64,000 bases of DNA from Chloropicon primus (lineage: Eukaryota; Chlorophyta; Chloropicophyceae; Chloropicales; Chloropicaceae), in NCBI GenBank assembly GCA_023205875.1, contig CP060768.1:124001-188000 (forward strand), given 5' to 3'. A program made the translations under genes and the position numbers. The stretch's first letter is position 1, and each line of letters opens with the position of its first letter. Below the pieces are notes generated by a model. That model worked only from the letters and a program-made list of their open reading frames with translations. It searched no databases and was not told the DNA's origin. Positions 28,737-38,180 of the stretch are shown in pieces.

Positions 28737-31700
28737 TCAAAAACTGATATCCTGGTACTCGTCGTCGTCATTGCCTTGCTGCGGGAAGTCCCAGCTGCTT
28801 GTCGGGGGTGCCTGGCCAGCGTCTTGGGCGGGATCGGTGGGAGGTACCTCGCCCGGAGGCTTGTCGTCCGAAGGGTTGCTGCCGAAAGCCATCGGCATGG
28901 GCTCCGGCATCAAAGGCGCCGGGTCCGCGGCTGCCCCCCCGTCCGAGGCGTCCACCGCTGCCGGCATGAACATCGCAGGGGAAGCTCCTGAGTCTGGCGC
29001 CGCGGCTTCCTGGGTTTCGGTGGCCGAGCTCTCCTCCCCCGCAGCTGGAGCAGGTGGCATGAACACGGACGGGGAAGACCCGTCCGAAGGAGGCTTGAAC
29101 ATCGTGGCAGAGGCGCCGAAACCCGGCACGAGGGGCTTGGAAGGGGCAGCGCTCGAGCTGGAGCCCCCTCCAGACGACGCCCCGGTGTTGAAGGTGTCCA
29201 CGTACCTCGATCTCACCGACCTCCTGTCTCTCGGCGCTGCAGGAGCGGCGGGGGGCGGAGGACCTCCAGTGGGCACGCTGGCCTCGGGCTTGGCGTCGTC
29301 CGCCGCGGGAGCGGCCGGCGCGAAAGAAGCCGAGGTGGGCGGGGGTGGCAAGGCCCCTCCCGCTTTGGGGGGATCCTTGCCCTTCTCGCGCCACACTTTG
29401 AGGTCCTCGTCGAAGAAGAAGGTGTTCTCTTCCTGACCCAGCTTTGCTTCCTTGGAAGGATCGCTGACGCTGCTTCGTATCAGGTTTCCAAAGGACGATA
29501 GAGCCCCCCGGAACAGGTTTCCTCCGGAACCAGTACGGGCGTGGCTGCTGGCCTTCGTCGCACCAGCCTGCTTCTTCTCACCATTCGCCTGCTCCTGGCT
29601 GGGCTTTGCTGGGGCCTGGGCACTCGGCTGGCCCGCCGGCTCCTGCGGTGGTGCTTGGTGGTACTGCTGCTGCTGCTGCTGCTGCTGCCCCTGGGGAACC
29701 TGGAACATTCGCGGGGTCCCCTCGTTGCTGTTGGTGTCACCCATCACCAGCGAGGTGATTCCCCTGTCAAGCCAACCCAAGATCTTGTTGCCAATGTTTC
29801 CGATGTTTCCGATGTTCCCCCCAGAGTTATGCAGCCTCTCCATCAGGGTCTCTGCCGTGTACTTGCACAGTGTGAGCTCAGGCGTCAGCTTTCCCGTGCC
29901 CAGTTTTCCGAGCACGGCTTGAATGTATTTCGCCCCCCCGTTCAAGTTCCCCAATTCCAGGAGCTTGGTGGCGTACAAAAGCTTGTAGGGCTGGAACGCG
30001 TACGACACGTATTGGTTGTTCTGCTGCGTTATCAACCACTCGTAAACTTCGGTGAGAAGGATGAACTTTGTGTGCAGGGATCGGAACCTCATGGTATCAA
30101 GTCCAACCAAGCACAGCTTGGAAGTCTCCGTGTAGGGCTCAAGTTCGTAGCACCCCAAGATGTAGCACAAATGCGCGGCAAAGGTATCGCTGGAAACGAG
30201 ATCGTCACCGAGCTGCTTGATCCCCAGATTCTTCCATTCTTTTCTGTTGTTTGCTAATATACAAAGCGCTTTCTTCCACGAAGACAGTGGTGAGGAGGCG
30301 CCTTCCGCGTACGAGGAATAGGGAGAAGGGGATGCCTCTGCCGGCGTGGCGTTCTTGTCCTTTCCAGCGCTGTTAAGAAACCCGAAGCCCGATCCCGAGT
30401 CTCCACCAAAGAAGCCGCTGCTGCTCCTCTGGTGGTTGGAATCGCCCTGGCCGCTCAAACTGTTCAGCGAGGAAGAGGAAGCATTTCGAGCTGGGCCACT
30501 CGACTCAGCGACGCTGTTGATCAGCCTCTCAAGAGGGCTGTCCTTCACTAGACACGTGTTGGTCATCGCGGAAACGATCTCGCAGTACTTCTCCTTTCCC
30601 ATGGTTTGCGCCAGAACAAGGGCGGGGCCCCACACCTGACCTTGGATCGCCACTTGCAGTGCTTCCAAGCTTTTTCCCTGGCACAAAAGACTCTGCATCT
30701 GGCCCGCCGCTTCGGCGGAATCGAGTTGCTGGAAGCCGGTCTTCAAAGGGGATTCGCCCAGGTTGCTGTTGTAATAGTCACTGCCCGGCGCGGCAGCACC
30801 GTTTTGGGCCCCGTTCCCCTCCTCCGAGAGCAAAATCTCCGCGATCTGCTTGCACAAGTCAGGGTGAGGCAGCTTTGATAGCTTTTCACAATGCTGGACC
30901 AGTACATTCAGGACTTTCGTGCATGTCAGCTCGCTTGCGTTGCCGCTTCCTTTATACTTCTCCGAAAAGAATTTCAGAAGTGTTGATTTGACTTGTCCCT
31001 GCCTCATACTCGACAACGGGCCAGAAAACGCGTCCATGAGGTCTCTCTCATCAGAGAACCGTGATTGAACCCCCGCAGGACAACTCTCCTGGATGTATTC
31101 CCCCATCCCAACGACCTTGATCTGCTGCAGCTGTGGGGAGTACAAGCACAGCCGCCCTCCGAATCCAAAGGCGGCCATGGCACACGCAGGCCTGCCATGA
31201 GTCCCGCTGCCGCTTCCTCCGCCCGAAGCTGGTTGAGATGGTTGAAAGCTGGTATAATGCTGTTGCTGCATCCCGCTCGGAGGTCCGGGTTGATACATTT
31301 GATCCGGAGCATTTTGGTACTGCATTTCACTGGGCACCATCGGAGCGGGATTCTGCCCATTCTGCCCGTTGTAGTTGGAGTAAGAATCCCACCCGCTTGA
31401 AGTGGCTGGCTGGGATGAAGCAGAGGCCTCGTGCGAATTGGCTTGCGGCACCATCAAAGTCGGCGCTGCCTGATTTGGCGGGGCGCTTGATGACGACGAT
31501 GCACCCAAAGGAACGGGCATCATCATGGCAGGCTGCTGCGGCTGCCCATAAGTCTGTGGCTGGTCATAAGTCTGCGGCTGCCCATAAGTCTGCGACTGGT
31601 CCACGTTCGAGTAACTGTTGTAACCCCCACCATAATCTGCGCCAGTCGAATACGCGTTGTTGTTGTTATTGTACATCCCACCTTCTTGATAGAACTGTTG

Positions 31701-32672
31701 CTGCTGTTGCTGCGGCTGATACAGTTCGGGCTGCTGCTGCGGCTGCTGCTGCTGCTGCGGCACCGGAGGTTGGTACACTTCCGGCTGCTGTTGCTGAGAA
31801 TAATCGTAAGCTTCCTGCCGATAAGCTTCCGGTTGCTGCTGCTGCTGCTCCGCGTAACCGTAGGGCGAAGTCGTCGAGTAGTCAAAATTGTTGCTCAAGT
31901 CACTCCCTTGACTCTGCTGGTGCGAGTGGGCATACGACTGGTAGCCGCTCTCAGCGCCGCCGTACCCTTGTTGCTCCTGGCCGCCCCCCGCTTGATATTC
32001 CGCGACGGGGGTCTGGTCCTGCGCAGTCTGCGAGCCGCTTCCATAGTTGTCGAAGAAATCCGCTTCACTGGTGCCCTGGGTCGCCCCGAAAGGCCCGCTC
32101 GCAGCATCCCCTCCGTAGGTCGGTGGTGTCTGCACCTCCTGGTACGTCTGCTGCACTTGCGGGTTGAACACGGCCACCTCATCCTCGGCATGCAGGTACT
32201 CTGACTTGTGATGGGCTTGGAGATCATTCTTCACCTGACCCGTGTGCTCCACCCTCCCTGCATTTGCATTCCCTCCCTCGTAGCCGTCAAAATACGAGGC
32301 GCCTCCGTCAGCCTCCGTCCCTCTCGCGAGCTTCTCCGTCACTCCAAACGCCGCAGCGACCGAACCCGTCGCCTGCTCCTCCTGTTGCTGCTGCTGGCGA
32401 CCACCGAACAAGTCGTCCTCATCATCATCCGCGTTCCCAAATGGATTCGAAGCCGCGAGAGAGTACGTCAACTCTTCCACCTCCTCCTCCACCTGAATCC
32501 CTTTCCCTTCCGGAGGAGGAGAAGGAGAAGCATCTCGAGCAAGGGACACGAAAACTTTCTCAGGCTCGTCGCCGTCGCCGTCAGCGGTTACGTCCCCCCT
32601 CTCCGCCGTTACGTCCTCCTCCTCGTCAAGGCGGTCCCCCTCCTTCAACTCCTCGTCCTCCACCGACTCCAT
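28737..32672 (-). CDS. SEC16: SEC16 COPII coat-assembly scaffold
   Basis: Intronless, 1311 residues from the ATG at 32672 (MESVEDEELKEGDRLDEEED). The acidic N-terminus is followed by a long, Gln/Tyr/Ser-rich disordered region of prion-like composition. The central conserved region contains GPLSSMRQGQVKSTLLKFFS and then the ACE1-like helical solenoid (WGPALVLAQTMGKEKYCEIV; WKKALCILANNRKEWKNLGI; LGDDLVSSDTFAAHLCYILG). The C-terminus is Pro/Ala-rich and ends DDDEYQDISF. SEC16 marks ER exit sites and organises SEC13/SEC31. It shares a divergent promoter with RPF2. Confidence 0.93.
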   Translation of the reverse strand: MESVEDEELKEGDRLDEEEDVTAERGDVTADGDGDEPEKVFVSLARDASPSPPPEGKGIQVEEEVEELTYSLAASNPFGNADDDEDDLFGGRQQQQQEEQATGSVAAAFGVTEKLARGTEADGGASYFDGYEGGNANAGRVEHTGQVKNDLQAHHKSEYLHAEDEVAVFNPQVQQTYQEVQTPPTYGGDAASGPFGATQGTSEADFFDNYGSGSQTAQDQTPVAEYQAGGGQEQQGYGGAESGYQSYAHSHQQSQGSDLSNNFDYSTTSPYGYAEQQQQQPEAYRQEAYDYSQQQQPEVYQPPVPQQQQQPQQQPELYQPQQQQQQFYQEGGMYNNNNNAYSTGADYGGGYNSYSNVDQSQTYGQPQTYDQPQTYGQPQQPAMMMPVPLGASSSSSAPPNQAAPTLMVPQANSHEASASSQPATSSGWDSYSNYNGQNGQNPAPMVPSEMQYQNAPDQMYQPGPPSGMQQQHYTSFQPSQPASGGGSGSGTHGRPACAMAAFGFGGRLCLYSPQLQQIKVVGMGEYIQESCPAGVQSRFSDERDLMDAFSGPLSSMRQGQVKSTLLKFFSEKYKGSGNASELTCTKVLNVLVQHCEKLSKLPHPDLCKQIAEILLSEEGNGAQNGAAAPGSDYYNSNLGESPLKTGFQQLDSAEAAGQMQSLLCQGKSLEALQVAIQGQVWGPALVLAQTMGKEKYCEIVSAMTNTCLVKDSPLERLINSVAESSGPARNASSSSLNSLSGQGDSNHQRSSSGFFGGDSGSGFGFLNSAGKDKNATPAEASPSPYSSYAEGASSPLSSWKKALCILANNRKEWKNLGIKQLGDDLVSSDTFAAHLCYILGCYELEPYTETSKLCLVGLDTMRFRSLHTKFILLTEVYEWLITQQNNQYVSYAFQPYKLLYATKLLELGNLNGGAKYIQAVLGKLGTGKLTPELTLCKYTAETLMERLHNSGGNIGNIGNIGNKILGWLDRGITSLVMGDTNSNEGTPRMFQVPQGQQQQQQQQYHQAPPQEPAGQPSAQAPAKPSQEQANGEKKQAGATKASSHARTGSGGNLFRGALSSFGNLIRSSVSDPSKEAKLGQEENTFFFDEDLKVWREKGKDPPKAGGALPPPPTSASFAPAAPAADDAKPEASVPTGGPPPPAAPAAPRDRRSVRSRYVDTFNTGASSGGGSSSSAAPSKPLVPGFGASATMFKPPSDGSSPSVFMPPAPAAGEESSATETQEAAAPDSGASPAMFMPAAVDASDGGAAADPAPLMPEPMPMAFGSNPSDDKPPGEVPPTDPAQDAGQAPPTSSWDFPQQGNDDDEYQDISF

Positions 32673-32733
32673 TGCGATGCTCTGCTCGCTCGACGCCTCT
32701 TCGGTGACCCAAATGAGAGCCAACTCTTTCCAA

Positions 32734-32753
32734 CGAGGTGTCGATCGAAAGAT
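32734..32753 (-). promoter_or_regulatory. recurrent promoter motif (SEC16)
   Basis: On the minus strand this reads ATCTTTCGATCGACACCTCG, matching the motif seen upstream of other genes. It lies about 62 bp before the SEC16 start on the coding strand. Confidence 0.55.
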
Positions 32754-33002
32754 ATCGACGAGACGCTTCCGCCTCGTGTCTCTCCCTTGACACCTACCCC
32801 TTTCCCTGCGCTCCAGTCCCCGCGCAGAGCCACCTCTCCTCCCGTCGCGTCGCCCCTCCTCGCGCGCTGATCGATATCGCGATCACTCCTTCGATCGATC
32901 GAGGCGCCGCCGACGGAGAAGCGCGCGAGAGAGGGAGCGAAGGGCGGCGACAAGGGGGGGGAGAGACCAAGCGGAAGCGATCAAGTGAAGCGTCTGGTCG
33001 AG

Positions 33003-33020
33003 ATCTTTCGTTTGATACTT
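33003..33020 (+). promoter_or_regulatory. recurrent promoter motif, distal copy (RPF2)
   Basis: ATCTTTCGTTTGATACTT, identical to the proximal copy 187 bp downstream. Confidence 0.55.
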
Positions 33021-33189
33021 TTTGTGACTCGTTTGAGGTTCATTTGGGTCACCGAAGGGGAGGATTGAGATCTGCGAGGTGCTGGGAGGTCCTGAGACCG
33101 AAGAGGGAGGGAGGTTTGGAGCGAGAAGCGGCGGGGAAGGAGACGGAGAGGGAGGGAGCCGAGTCCATCACGTCAAGAGTTTGTTCGAG

Positions 33190-33207
33190 ATCTTTCGTTT
33201 GATACTT
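33190..33207 (+). promoter_or_regulatory. recurrent promoter motif, proximal copy (RPF2)
   Basis: ATCTTTCGTTTGATACTT, 70 bp before the RPF2 start codon. Confidence 0.6.
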
Positions 33208-33276
33208 TTTTTGTGCCTCGTCGTCGTTTGGGATTGAGAGGGAAGAGGTTTTGAGAGGTTCTGATTCCGGCCGGCC

Positions 33277-34221
33277 ATGGTGCAGAGGGGTAAGAAGGGG
33301 AAGGATCCTCGCCTGGGCGTCACGAAGACGACCAAGGTGGAGGCCAAGACGAAGAAGGGGAAGAGGTTCTTGGAGAGCAGGGCTCCGCAGCAAGTGGAGT
33401 ATTGCAAGCATTTGCTGTTGCTGTACGGAAGGAAAACGAGCCAGACTGTGAAGGACGTTATGGTGGAGCTGAAGCATATGAGAGATAGAAACGAGTGCAC
33501 TCACTTGACGCGGAAGAATGAGAACATCGTGCCGTTCGAGACCGGTGGAGAGACGAGCTTGGAGTTCCTTTCCGGGAAAACGCACTGCGGGGCCTTCGTG
33601 GTGGGCTCCCACACGAAGAAGCGCCCAAACAACTTGATATTCGGCAGGGTGTACGACGAGAAGGTGTACGACTTGCTGGAGGTTGGGGTGGACGGGTTCA
33701 GAAAGCAGAACAACGAGGTGAACACCGTCTTCAGCCCCAAGCCCAGCTTCGCCTTCGCTGGTGACGAGTTTGAGAACGACGAGGAATTCAAGCAATTCAA
33801 GTCCATCATCCTGGATTCGTTCCGGGGACGCATCGTGGACAACATCAACCTCAAGGGCGTGGACAGGGTGATCATGTGCACGCCCATCTACTCATCGGGC
33901 GCGTCGAAGAGGAAGCAGGTGATGATGAGGCACTACGCCATCAAGCTGAAGAAGAGTGGGACGAGAATCCCAAGGGTGGAGTTAGTTGACATTGGCCCCA
34001 GCTTGGATCTGTCGTTCAGGAGGAGCAGAGCAGCCCCAGTGGACGTCGAGAAGGAGGCGGTGAAGAAGGTGGACGAGGCGATCAAGAGGAAGAAGGTCAA
34101 GAACGTGAGCGATGACATTTTGGACGGAACCGTAGGAAGGATCTGGATGAAACCCCAGGACATCGACGCCGTGCCGCTGAAGAAGCCCAAGGGAAAGAAA
34201 TCAAGGCCGGTGGAGGAGTGA
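33277..34221 (+). CDS. RPF2: RPF2, Brix-domain ribosome biogenesis factor
   Basis: Intronless, 314 residues, ATG at 33277. The basic N-terminus (KGKRFLESRAPQQVEYCKHL) leads into a Brix domain: LYGRKTSQTVKDVMVELKHM, FLSGKTHCGAFVVGSHTKKR, and VIMCTPIYSSGASKRKQVMM, with IPRVELVDIGPSLDLSFRR near the end. RPF2 with RRS1 brings the 5S RNP into the 60S precursor in the nucleolus. The basic tail (KKPKGKKSRP) fits nucleolar location. TGTAA at 34318-34322 is a likely poly(A) signal. Confidence 0.96.
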   Translation: MVQRGKKGKDPRLGVTKTTKVEAKTKKGKRFLESRAPQQVEYCKHLLLLYGRKTSQTVKDVMVELKHMRDRNECTHLTRKNENIVPFETGGETSLEFLSGKTHCGAFVVGSHTKKRPNNLIFGRVYDEKVYDLLEVGVDGFRKQNNEVNTVFSPKPSFAFAGDEFENDEEFKQFKSIILDSFRGRIVDNINLKGVDRVIMCTPIYSSGASKRKQVMMRHYAIKLKKSGTRIPRVELVDIGPSLDLSFRRSRAAPVDVEKEAVKKVDEAIKRKKVKNVSDDILDGTVGRIWMKPQDIDAVPLKKPKGKKSRPVEE

Positions 34222-34317
34222 CGAGCGAGTCGGGGAGGCCACTTCTCACACACGGCACTTCTCTTTCAGCTTTTATGTACACTACAGTAATAAGTCAGGA
34301 GGAAGGGACGGTGTTGT

Positions 34318-34322
34318 TGTAA
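34318..34322 (+). promoter_or_regulatory. TGTAA poly(A) signal of RPF2
   Basis: TGTAA lies 97 bp after the RPF2 stop in a short T-rich region between convergent genes. Confidence 0.4.
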
Positions 34323-34401
34323 TTACTTTTTCCCACGCACACACACACACATCATCATCATGTTCCCGGCGCGAGCCAACCCCCGACTCCAATTCTGCCT
34401 C

Positions 34402-35519
34402 TCAGGCCTGGTACCGCGGCGTCAGCTTGAACGAGGTCACCGCTTTTCGGATATCCGTGATGTACCTCTGAAAGGCAGGAATGTCGGTCTGGATTCTGAG
34501 GGTCGCAAGCTTATCGAACCCCGATGCGATCGCAAGCAGAGTGACGGACTTGTACGGACAAACCCCGAGCAGCTTTCTTTCCTCCTCTGTGCACGTCTCT
34601 GGGCTTGCCGACTGGGGCGGCGTCAAACAGAAGAGAAACGAAACATCGTCAGAACGACGTAAGAAAGCGATCCAGTACCCCCTCCCCCGCCCATGCCAAT
34701 TTGCAGGTCACTTACCAGCTCCCAATCGTAGTACGTCACCCCCTCCTTGTCCTGCCGCTTGTTTGCTCTGAACACATCTGCCTTTCGCAAAGCTCCCGTA
34801 AGCGTGTCCGGCGGCAAGGCCCCCAGCAGTGCCTCGATGGTTCCCGCCTTGAAGACGTCATCCAAGTAAGCCGCAGCCGATGCGTCGTCAGGAAAGTCTG
34901 TTATGGCCACCTCCACGCTTTCGAGGATTCCCTTGCCCGTTACCGGGTCGGTGAAGTCCGACCAAGTGTACCTCTTGGCGTCCGATGCGTTCTTCTCAAG
35001 CGGATTTTCGCTGCATCGCCACCTCATGGGCACAACGAGGGAAGCAACGAGGCCATCGGCGCTGCCTGCGCCCCCGCCCTCCCCGGCAGGGGAGGAGCTC
35101 TCCCAGTCCAGAGCGTTCGAGGGCCCGGCCCTGGGACGAGTCCAGGTCGAGAGCGTCTTCCCCTGAAGTGCGGCTCCTTTGTCGTAAATGATCTCAGACT
35201 CCCCGGCGCCCCACGCCCTCGAGCTCACCCCCTGTAACGTCGCCGTCGACGCCACGAGCGCCAAGGAGGCCCGGCGAGACACTGGCAGTGGGGTCTGACT
35301 CCCACCGGTGGCGGTGGACGCACCACCGCATTCTCGCTTCACCGGTTCCTCGCCATCCCGCGATGGGAAGGCCCCGTCACCGATGCTCTGGTCGCCCCTC
35401 TTCCCCTGCCACGCTGCAGTTCGCCGGCGTGGACCCCCTCGTCCACATCCACCCCTCCGTTGGACACAATCCAGCTGCAAACCCAAGCGCATCCCTAGGC
35501 CGAAGACACCAGTATCCAT
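34402..35519 (-). CDS. PsbP-domain protein of the thylakoid lumen
   Basis: Exons 35519-34716 and 34611-34402 with a 104-bp intron (GTAAGT...CAG); 337 residues. The N-terminus is a bipartite plastid/lumen targeting sequence: an Arg/Gly-rich transit part, then a twin-arginine segment (SRRASLALVASTATLQGVSS) with an AxA-like site (RAWGAGE), so Tat import is likely. The mature part has the PsbP fold signatures YTWSDFTDPVTGKGILESVE and GVTYYDWEL; exon 2 ends in the helix and strand KLATLRIQTDIPAFQRY...SFKLTPRY. PPD proteins assist photosystem assembly. This one is a PPD-type rather than PsbP itself because the loop lengths differ. Confidence 0.88.
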
Positions 35520-35785
35520 CGAAAGCCCTCGATGCGTACTTTCGTCTGGTGCGCCTCCCTCTCGCTTCCACCTCAATCCTCGTGCCCGAGGGAGGTCCAC
35601 CCCTTCCTCCACTCCTTCACCCTCTCCACGACCTCCTTCTCCAAATGGGCGAGCCCAGCGACCGCAAAACCCAAACCCAACCAAGGGTGGTATCAATCGA
35701 AAGCCCTTGATGCGTACTTTCGTCCTGGTGCGCCTCTCTCTCGCTTCCCCGCGTCTCCCTTCGCCTCAATCCTCGTCCCCAGGGT
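35510..35785. repeat. duplicated promoter block between PPD and SDR-LHC genes
   Basis: About 75 bp at 35510-35587 recur in diverged form at about 35689-35780. The shared words are TCGAAAGCCCT-GATGCG, TACTTTCGTC, TGGTGCGCCTC and CTCAATCCTCG. Spacing is 179 bp at the 5' side and 193 bp at the 3' side. It spans the first codons of the PPD gene on the minus strand. Confidence 0.8.
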
Positions 35786-35862
35786 CCTGACTCTCCTTAT
35801 CCAAAACTCGTGGCCGAGAGTGAAGCAGAGAATAGTGGAGGAGGACAGAGTCGAGGCGTACG

Positions 35863-37443
35863 ATGGCGACGGGCGTGAGGCATGGCGCTTCGATCCAATG
35901 GACGCGGACACGAGGGAGCGTCTTGAGTTGCTGCTCCAGATCCAAAACAAAAGCAGCACCAACTTTCGTCGATCCAAGTGCAGGGATGAGGATGAAGATG
36001 AAGATGAAGATGAGGATGAGGATACCAGTGGCTTGCTCTTCCTCCTCCTCCTCGTCGTCGTCTGTTGCTACTGTGAAGGAGGAATCGTCGGGAAGTACGG
36101 GCTCGGCTTACGTTGCGGGGTCGACGGGAAGGACGGGACAGAGGGTCGTGAGGGAGCTCGTAGATGCTGGACTCAAGGTGAAGGCTGGAGTGAGGAGTTC
36201 TGACAAGTTCAGGGACACTTTTGACGAGATTCTTTCGTCACAGGACAAGGCAACGAGGCTGAGCTACGAGATGACGAGCTTGGAGGACGCTGAATCCCTG
36301 GAGAGGGGCGTCAGCGGCGCGGATGTTGTGGTGTGCTGCCTGGGAGCTCCGGAGGATGAATTCAACTTTGACAACCCGAGGAGAATCGACGGGGATGGAA
36401 CGATTGCTCTGATTGACGCGGCCAAGGCGAGCGGGACGGTCGAGCACTTCATTCTGGTCACATCCCTGGGCACTGGAAGGTTTGGCTGGCCGGCTTCCAT
36501 TCTCAACCTCTTCTTCGGCGTGCTGCACCACAAGAGGAGGGCGGAGGAGCACCTCCTGGCCAGCGGCTTGAGGTACACCATCGTGAGGCCTGGGGGGATG
36601 GAAAGGCCGACGGACGATTACTACAAGGAGCACAAGATGGTGGTGAAGGGGGAGGACACCCAGTTCGGGGGGCAGGTCTCGAGGACTCAGGTCTCGTGGT
36701 GCGTGAAGGAGTGCGTCCTGAACCCGGCGGTCTGCGAGAACAAGGTGTTGGAGTTGGTCACCAAGGAGATCAACCCGGGAAAGAAGAAGGACGAGGCCAA
36801 GGCGTTCGAGGAGTACGACACCAGCGTGATCGACCAGATCACCAAGATCAAGTCCGCCGGCGACCCAACCGTCGTGGGCTCTCCGGCGTGGTATACCGCC
36901 AAGTACGCTTACACGCCGAGCAAGCTCGACGCCCTCGTCCGGGCGATGGGGTTCAAGGGGACCGCTCCGGAGGTCGTGAACGGCCGGCTCGCCATGCTGG
37001 CCCTGGTGGCGGGCCTCGGGGAGGAGCTCGTGAGCGGGAAGCCCATCGGGCAGCAGGTTGTGGACCAGTATTTCGGAATCGCACTGACCATCGCCGCGGT
37101 GACCTCGGGGAGCCTGGTTCCGCTGGTCAAGGGGGTGGAGGTGAAGCACGCGGACCTCGGACCCTTCAAGTCCGTCGCGGAGAAGCTGAACGGGAGGGTC
37201 GCGATGCTGGCCTTCTCCTACCTCGCCCTCGGGGAGTCCTTTGGGGAGAAGAGGCTGGCGATCGACGCGGTCAAGGCCTCGTTCGCGGAAGTGACGGGCG
37301 TGCTGGCGAGCCTCGACTTCAAGGCGATCCTGTTCGGCTCGGCCATCTTTCTGCTGCTGGGCCTCACGACCTCGCTCGCCACCTTGGCCCCGATCCAGCT
37401 GCTGCTCGGCGGCGACGACGGGGGCGAGGAGGAGGCATCATGA
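35863..37443 (+). CDS. chloroplast Tic62-like SDR fused to light-harvesting-like helices
   Basis: Intronless, 526 residues, ATG at 35863. The N-terminus is a Ser/Arg/Lys-rich plastid transit peptide that also contains a KMKMKMRMR run and a Ser tract. Next is an atypical SDR Rossmann domain: AYVAGSTGRTGQRVVRELVD, VVVCCLGAPEDEFNFDN, FILVTSLGTGRFGWP and YTIVRPGGMERPTDDY, closest to Tic62-type proteins. After residue about 350 come two chlorophyll-binding-type helices, VVNGRLAMLALVAGLGEELV and KLNGRVAMLAFSYLALGESF (ExxNxRxAM), then a third hydrophobic segment and an acidic tail. It probably sits in the thylakoid membrane with the SDR in the stroma. Whether it binds pigment or helps pigment insertion is inferred. 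Confidence 0.9.
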   Translation: MATGVRHGASIQWTRTRGSVLSCCSRSKTKAAPTFVDPSAGMRMKMKMKMRMRIPVACSSSSSSSSSVATVKEESSGSTGSAYVAGSTGRTGQRVVRELVDAGLKVKAGVRSSDKFRDTFDEILSSQDKATRLSYEMTSLEDAESLERGVSGADVVVCCLGAPEDEFNFDNPRRIDGDGTIALIDAAKASGTVEHFILVTSLGTGRFGWPASILNLFFGVLHHKRRAEEHLLASGLRYTIVRPGGMERPTDDYYKEHKMVVKGEDTQFGGQVSRTQVSWCVKECVLNPAVCENKVLELVTKEINPGKKKDEAKAFEEYDTSVIDQITKIKSAGDPTVVGSPAWYTAKYAYTPSKLDALVRAMGFKGTAPEVVNGRLAMLALVAGLGEELVSGKPIGQQVVDQYFGIALTIAAVTSGSLVPLVKGVEVKHADLGPFKSVAEKLNGRVAMLAFSYLALGESFGEKRLAIDAVKASFAEVTGVLASLDFKAILFGSAIFLLLGLTTSLATLAPIQLLLGGDDGGEEEAS

Positions 37444-37976
37444 GGAATGATGATGGGCCAAGAAGAAGAAAGAGGAGCATAATTTTTCTTTGTATTTGTA
37501 CGACCAGACCATTTTTTCATTTTTTGGTTTGCCGCGTCCGCCATTCTCGCCGCTCTCATCTTGGTCTCCATCTTGGTCTCACACTCCAGTCCCCTCACCC
37601 ACCGCCCCGTCCCCTCACCCACCACCCTCTTGACACGACACGATCCACGAAGCGAGCGAGGGTTCTTTGGAAAGAGGAAGAAGAGTCGAACCCGACCACC
37701 TTTGATCCTTCTCGCCCCTCCACCCTCCACCCTCCACCATCCCTCCTCCCTCCTCCCTCCTCCTGTCCACTCATCTTGGTCTTGGTCTTGGTCTCCCCAG
37801 GGTTTTCTCTCAATCATAACGCCTGCGGAACCGTTTCAAAAAAAAAGGCATTCAAAAGGGCGAACCACAGGGGCGAGAGCCAAAAAAAGAAAGGCGACAC
37901 TTTGGAGCGGAGAAAGAGGTACGAAGACGAAATATTGAGGGAGGGAGATCATTGCCGGACGAAACTAGACCTTGCG

Positions 37977-37997
37977 ACCTTTCGAAAGAGCCGTCGG
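37977..37997 (+). promoter_or_regulatory. recurrent promoter motif, distal copy (AM1-like gene)
   Basis: ACCTTTCGAAAGAGCCGTCG: same palindromic core and GAGCC tail as the sites at 26837 and 41816. Confidence 0.55.
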
Positions 37998-38162
37998 TCG
38001 GAAAGATTGAGTCACGGGAAGGGGATCCACGGACGGGACACGTGGGGATGGAGACCTGGTGGTGAGGCAAGGCAAAGAGGACCGGGGTTTACCGACGAGG
38101 TGGAGGGCGAGGACGATGAAACTGGGTGACGGGACCATTGACTGACGAAAATAGACCTCCCG

Positions 38163-38180
38163 ATCTTTCGTTTGGCACCT
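38163..38180 (+). promoter_or_regulatory. recurrent promoter motif, proximal copy (AM1-like gene)
   Basis: ATCTTTCGTTTGGCACCT, 186 bp after the distal copy. Confidence 0.5.

Larger units (their letters stand above)
32673..33276. other. divergent promoter SEC16/RPF2 with duplicated block
   Basis: Contains a minus-strand motif near SEC16 and two plus-strand motifs toward RPF2 at 33003 and 33190, 187 bp apart. Around them GAGATCTTTCGTTTGATACT and the following TTTGTG-CTCGT...TTTGGG words are repeated. CGATCG-rich sequence lies at 32865-32905. Confidence 0.65.

Noticed and set aside
31133-32167. Long plus frame opposite SEC16
   Set aside because: Antisense reading of the Gln-rich region of SEC16.
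36696-38129. 477-codon plus-strand frame overlapping the SDR-LHC gene
   Set aside because: Out-of-frame shadow; Gly/Arg-rich with no domain, and it runs into a low-complexity intergenic region.
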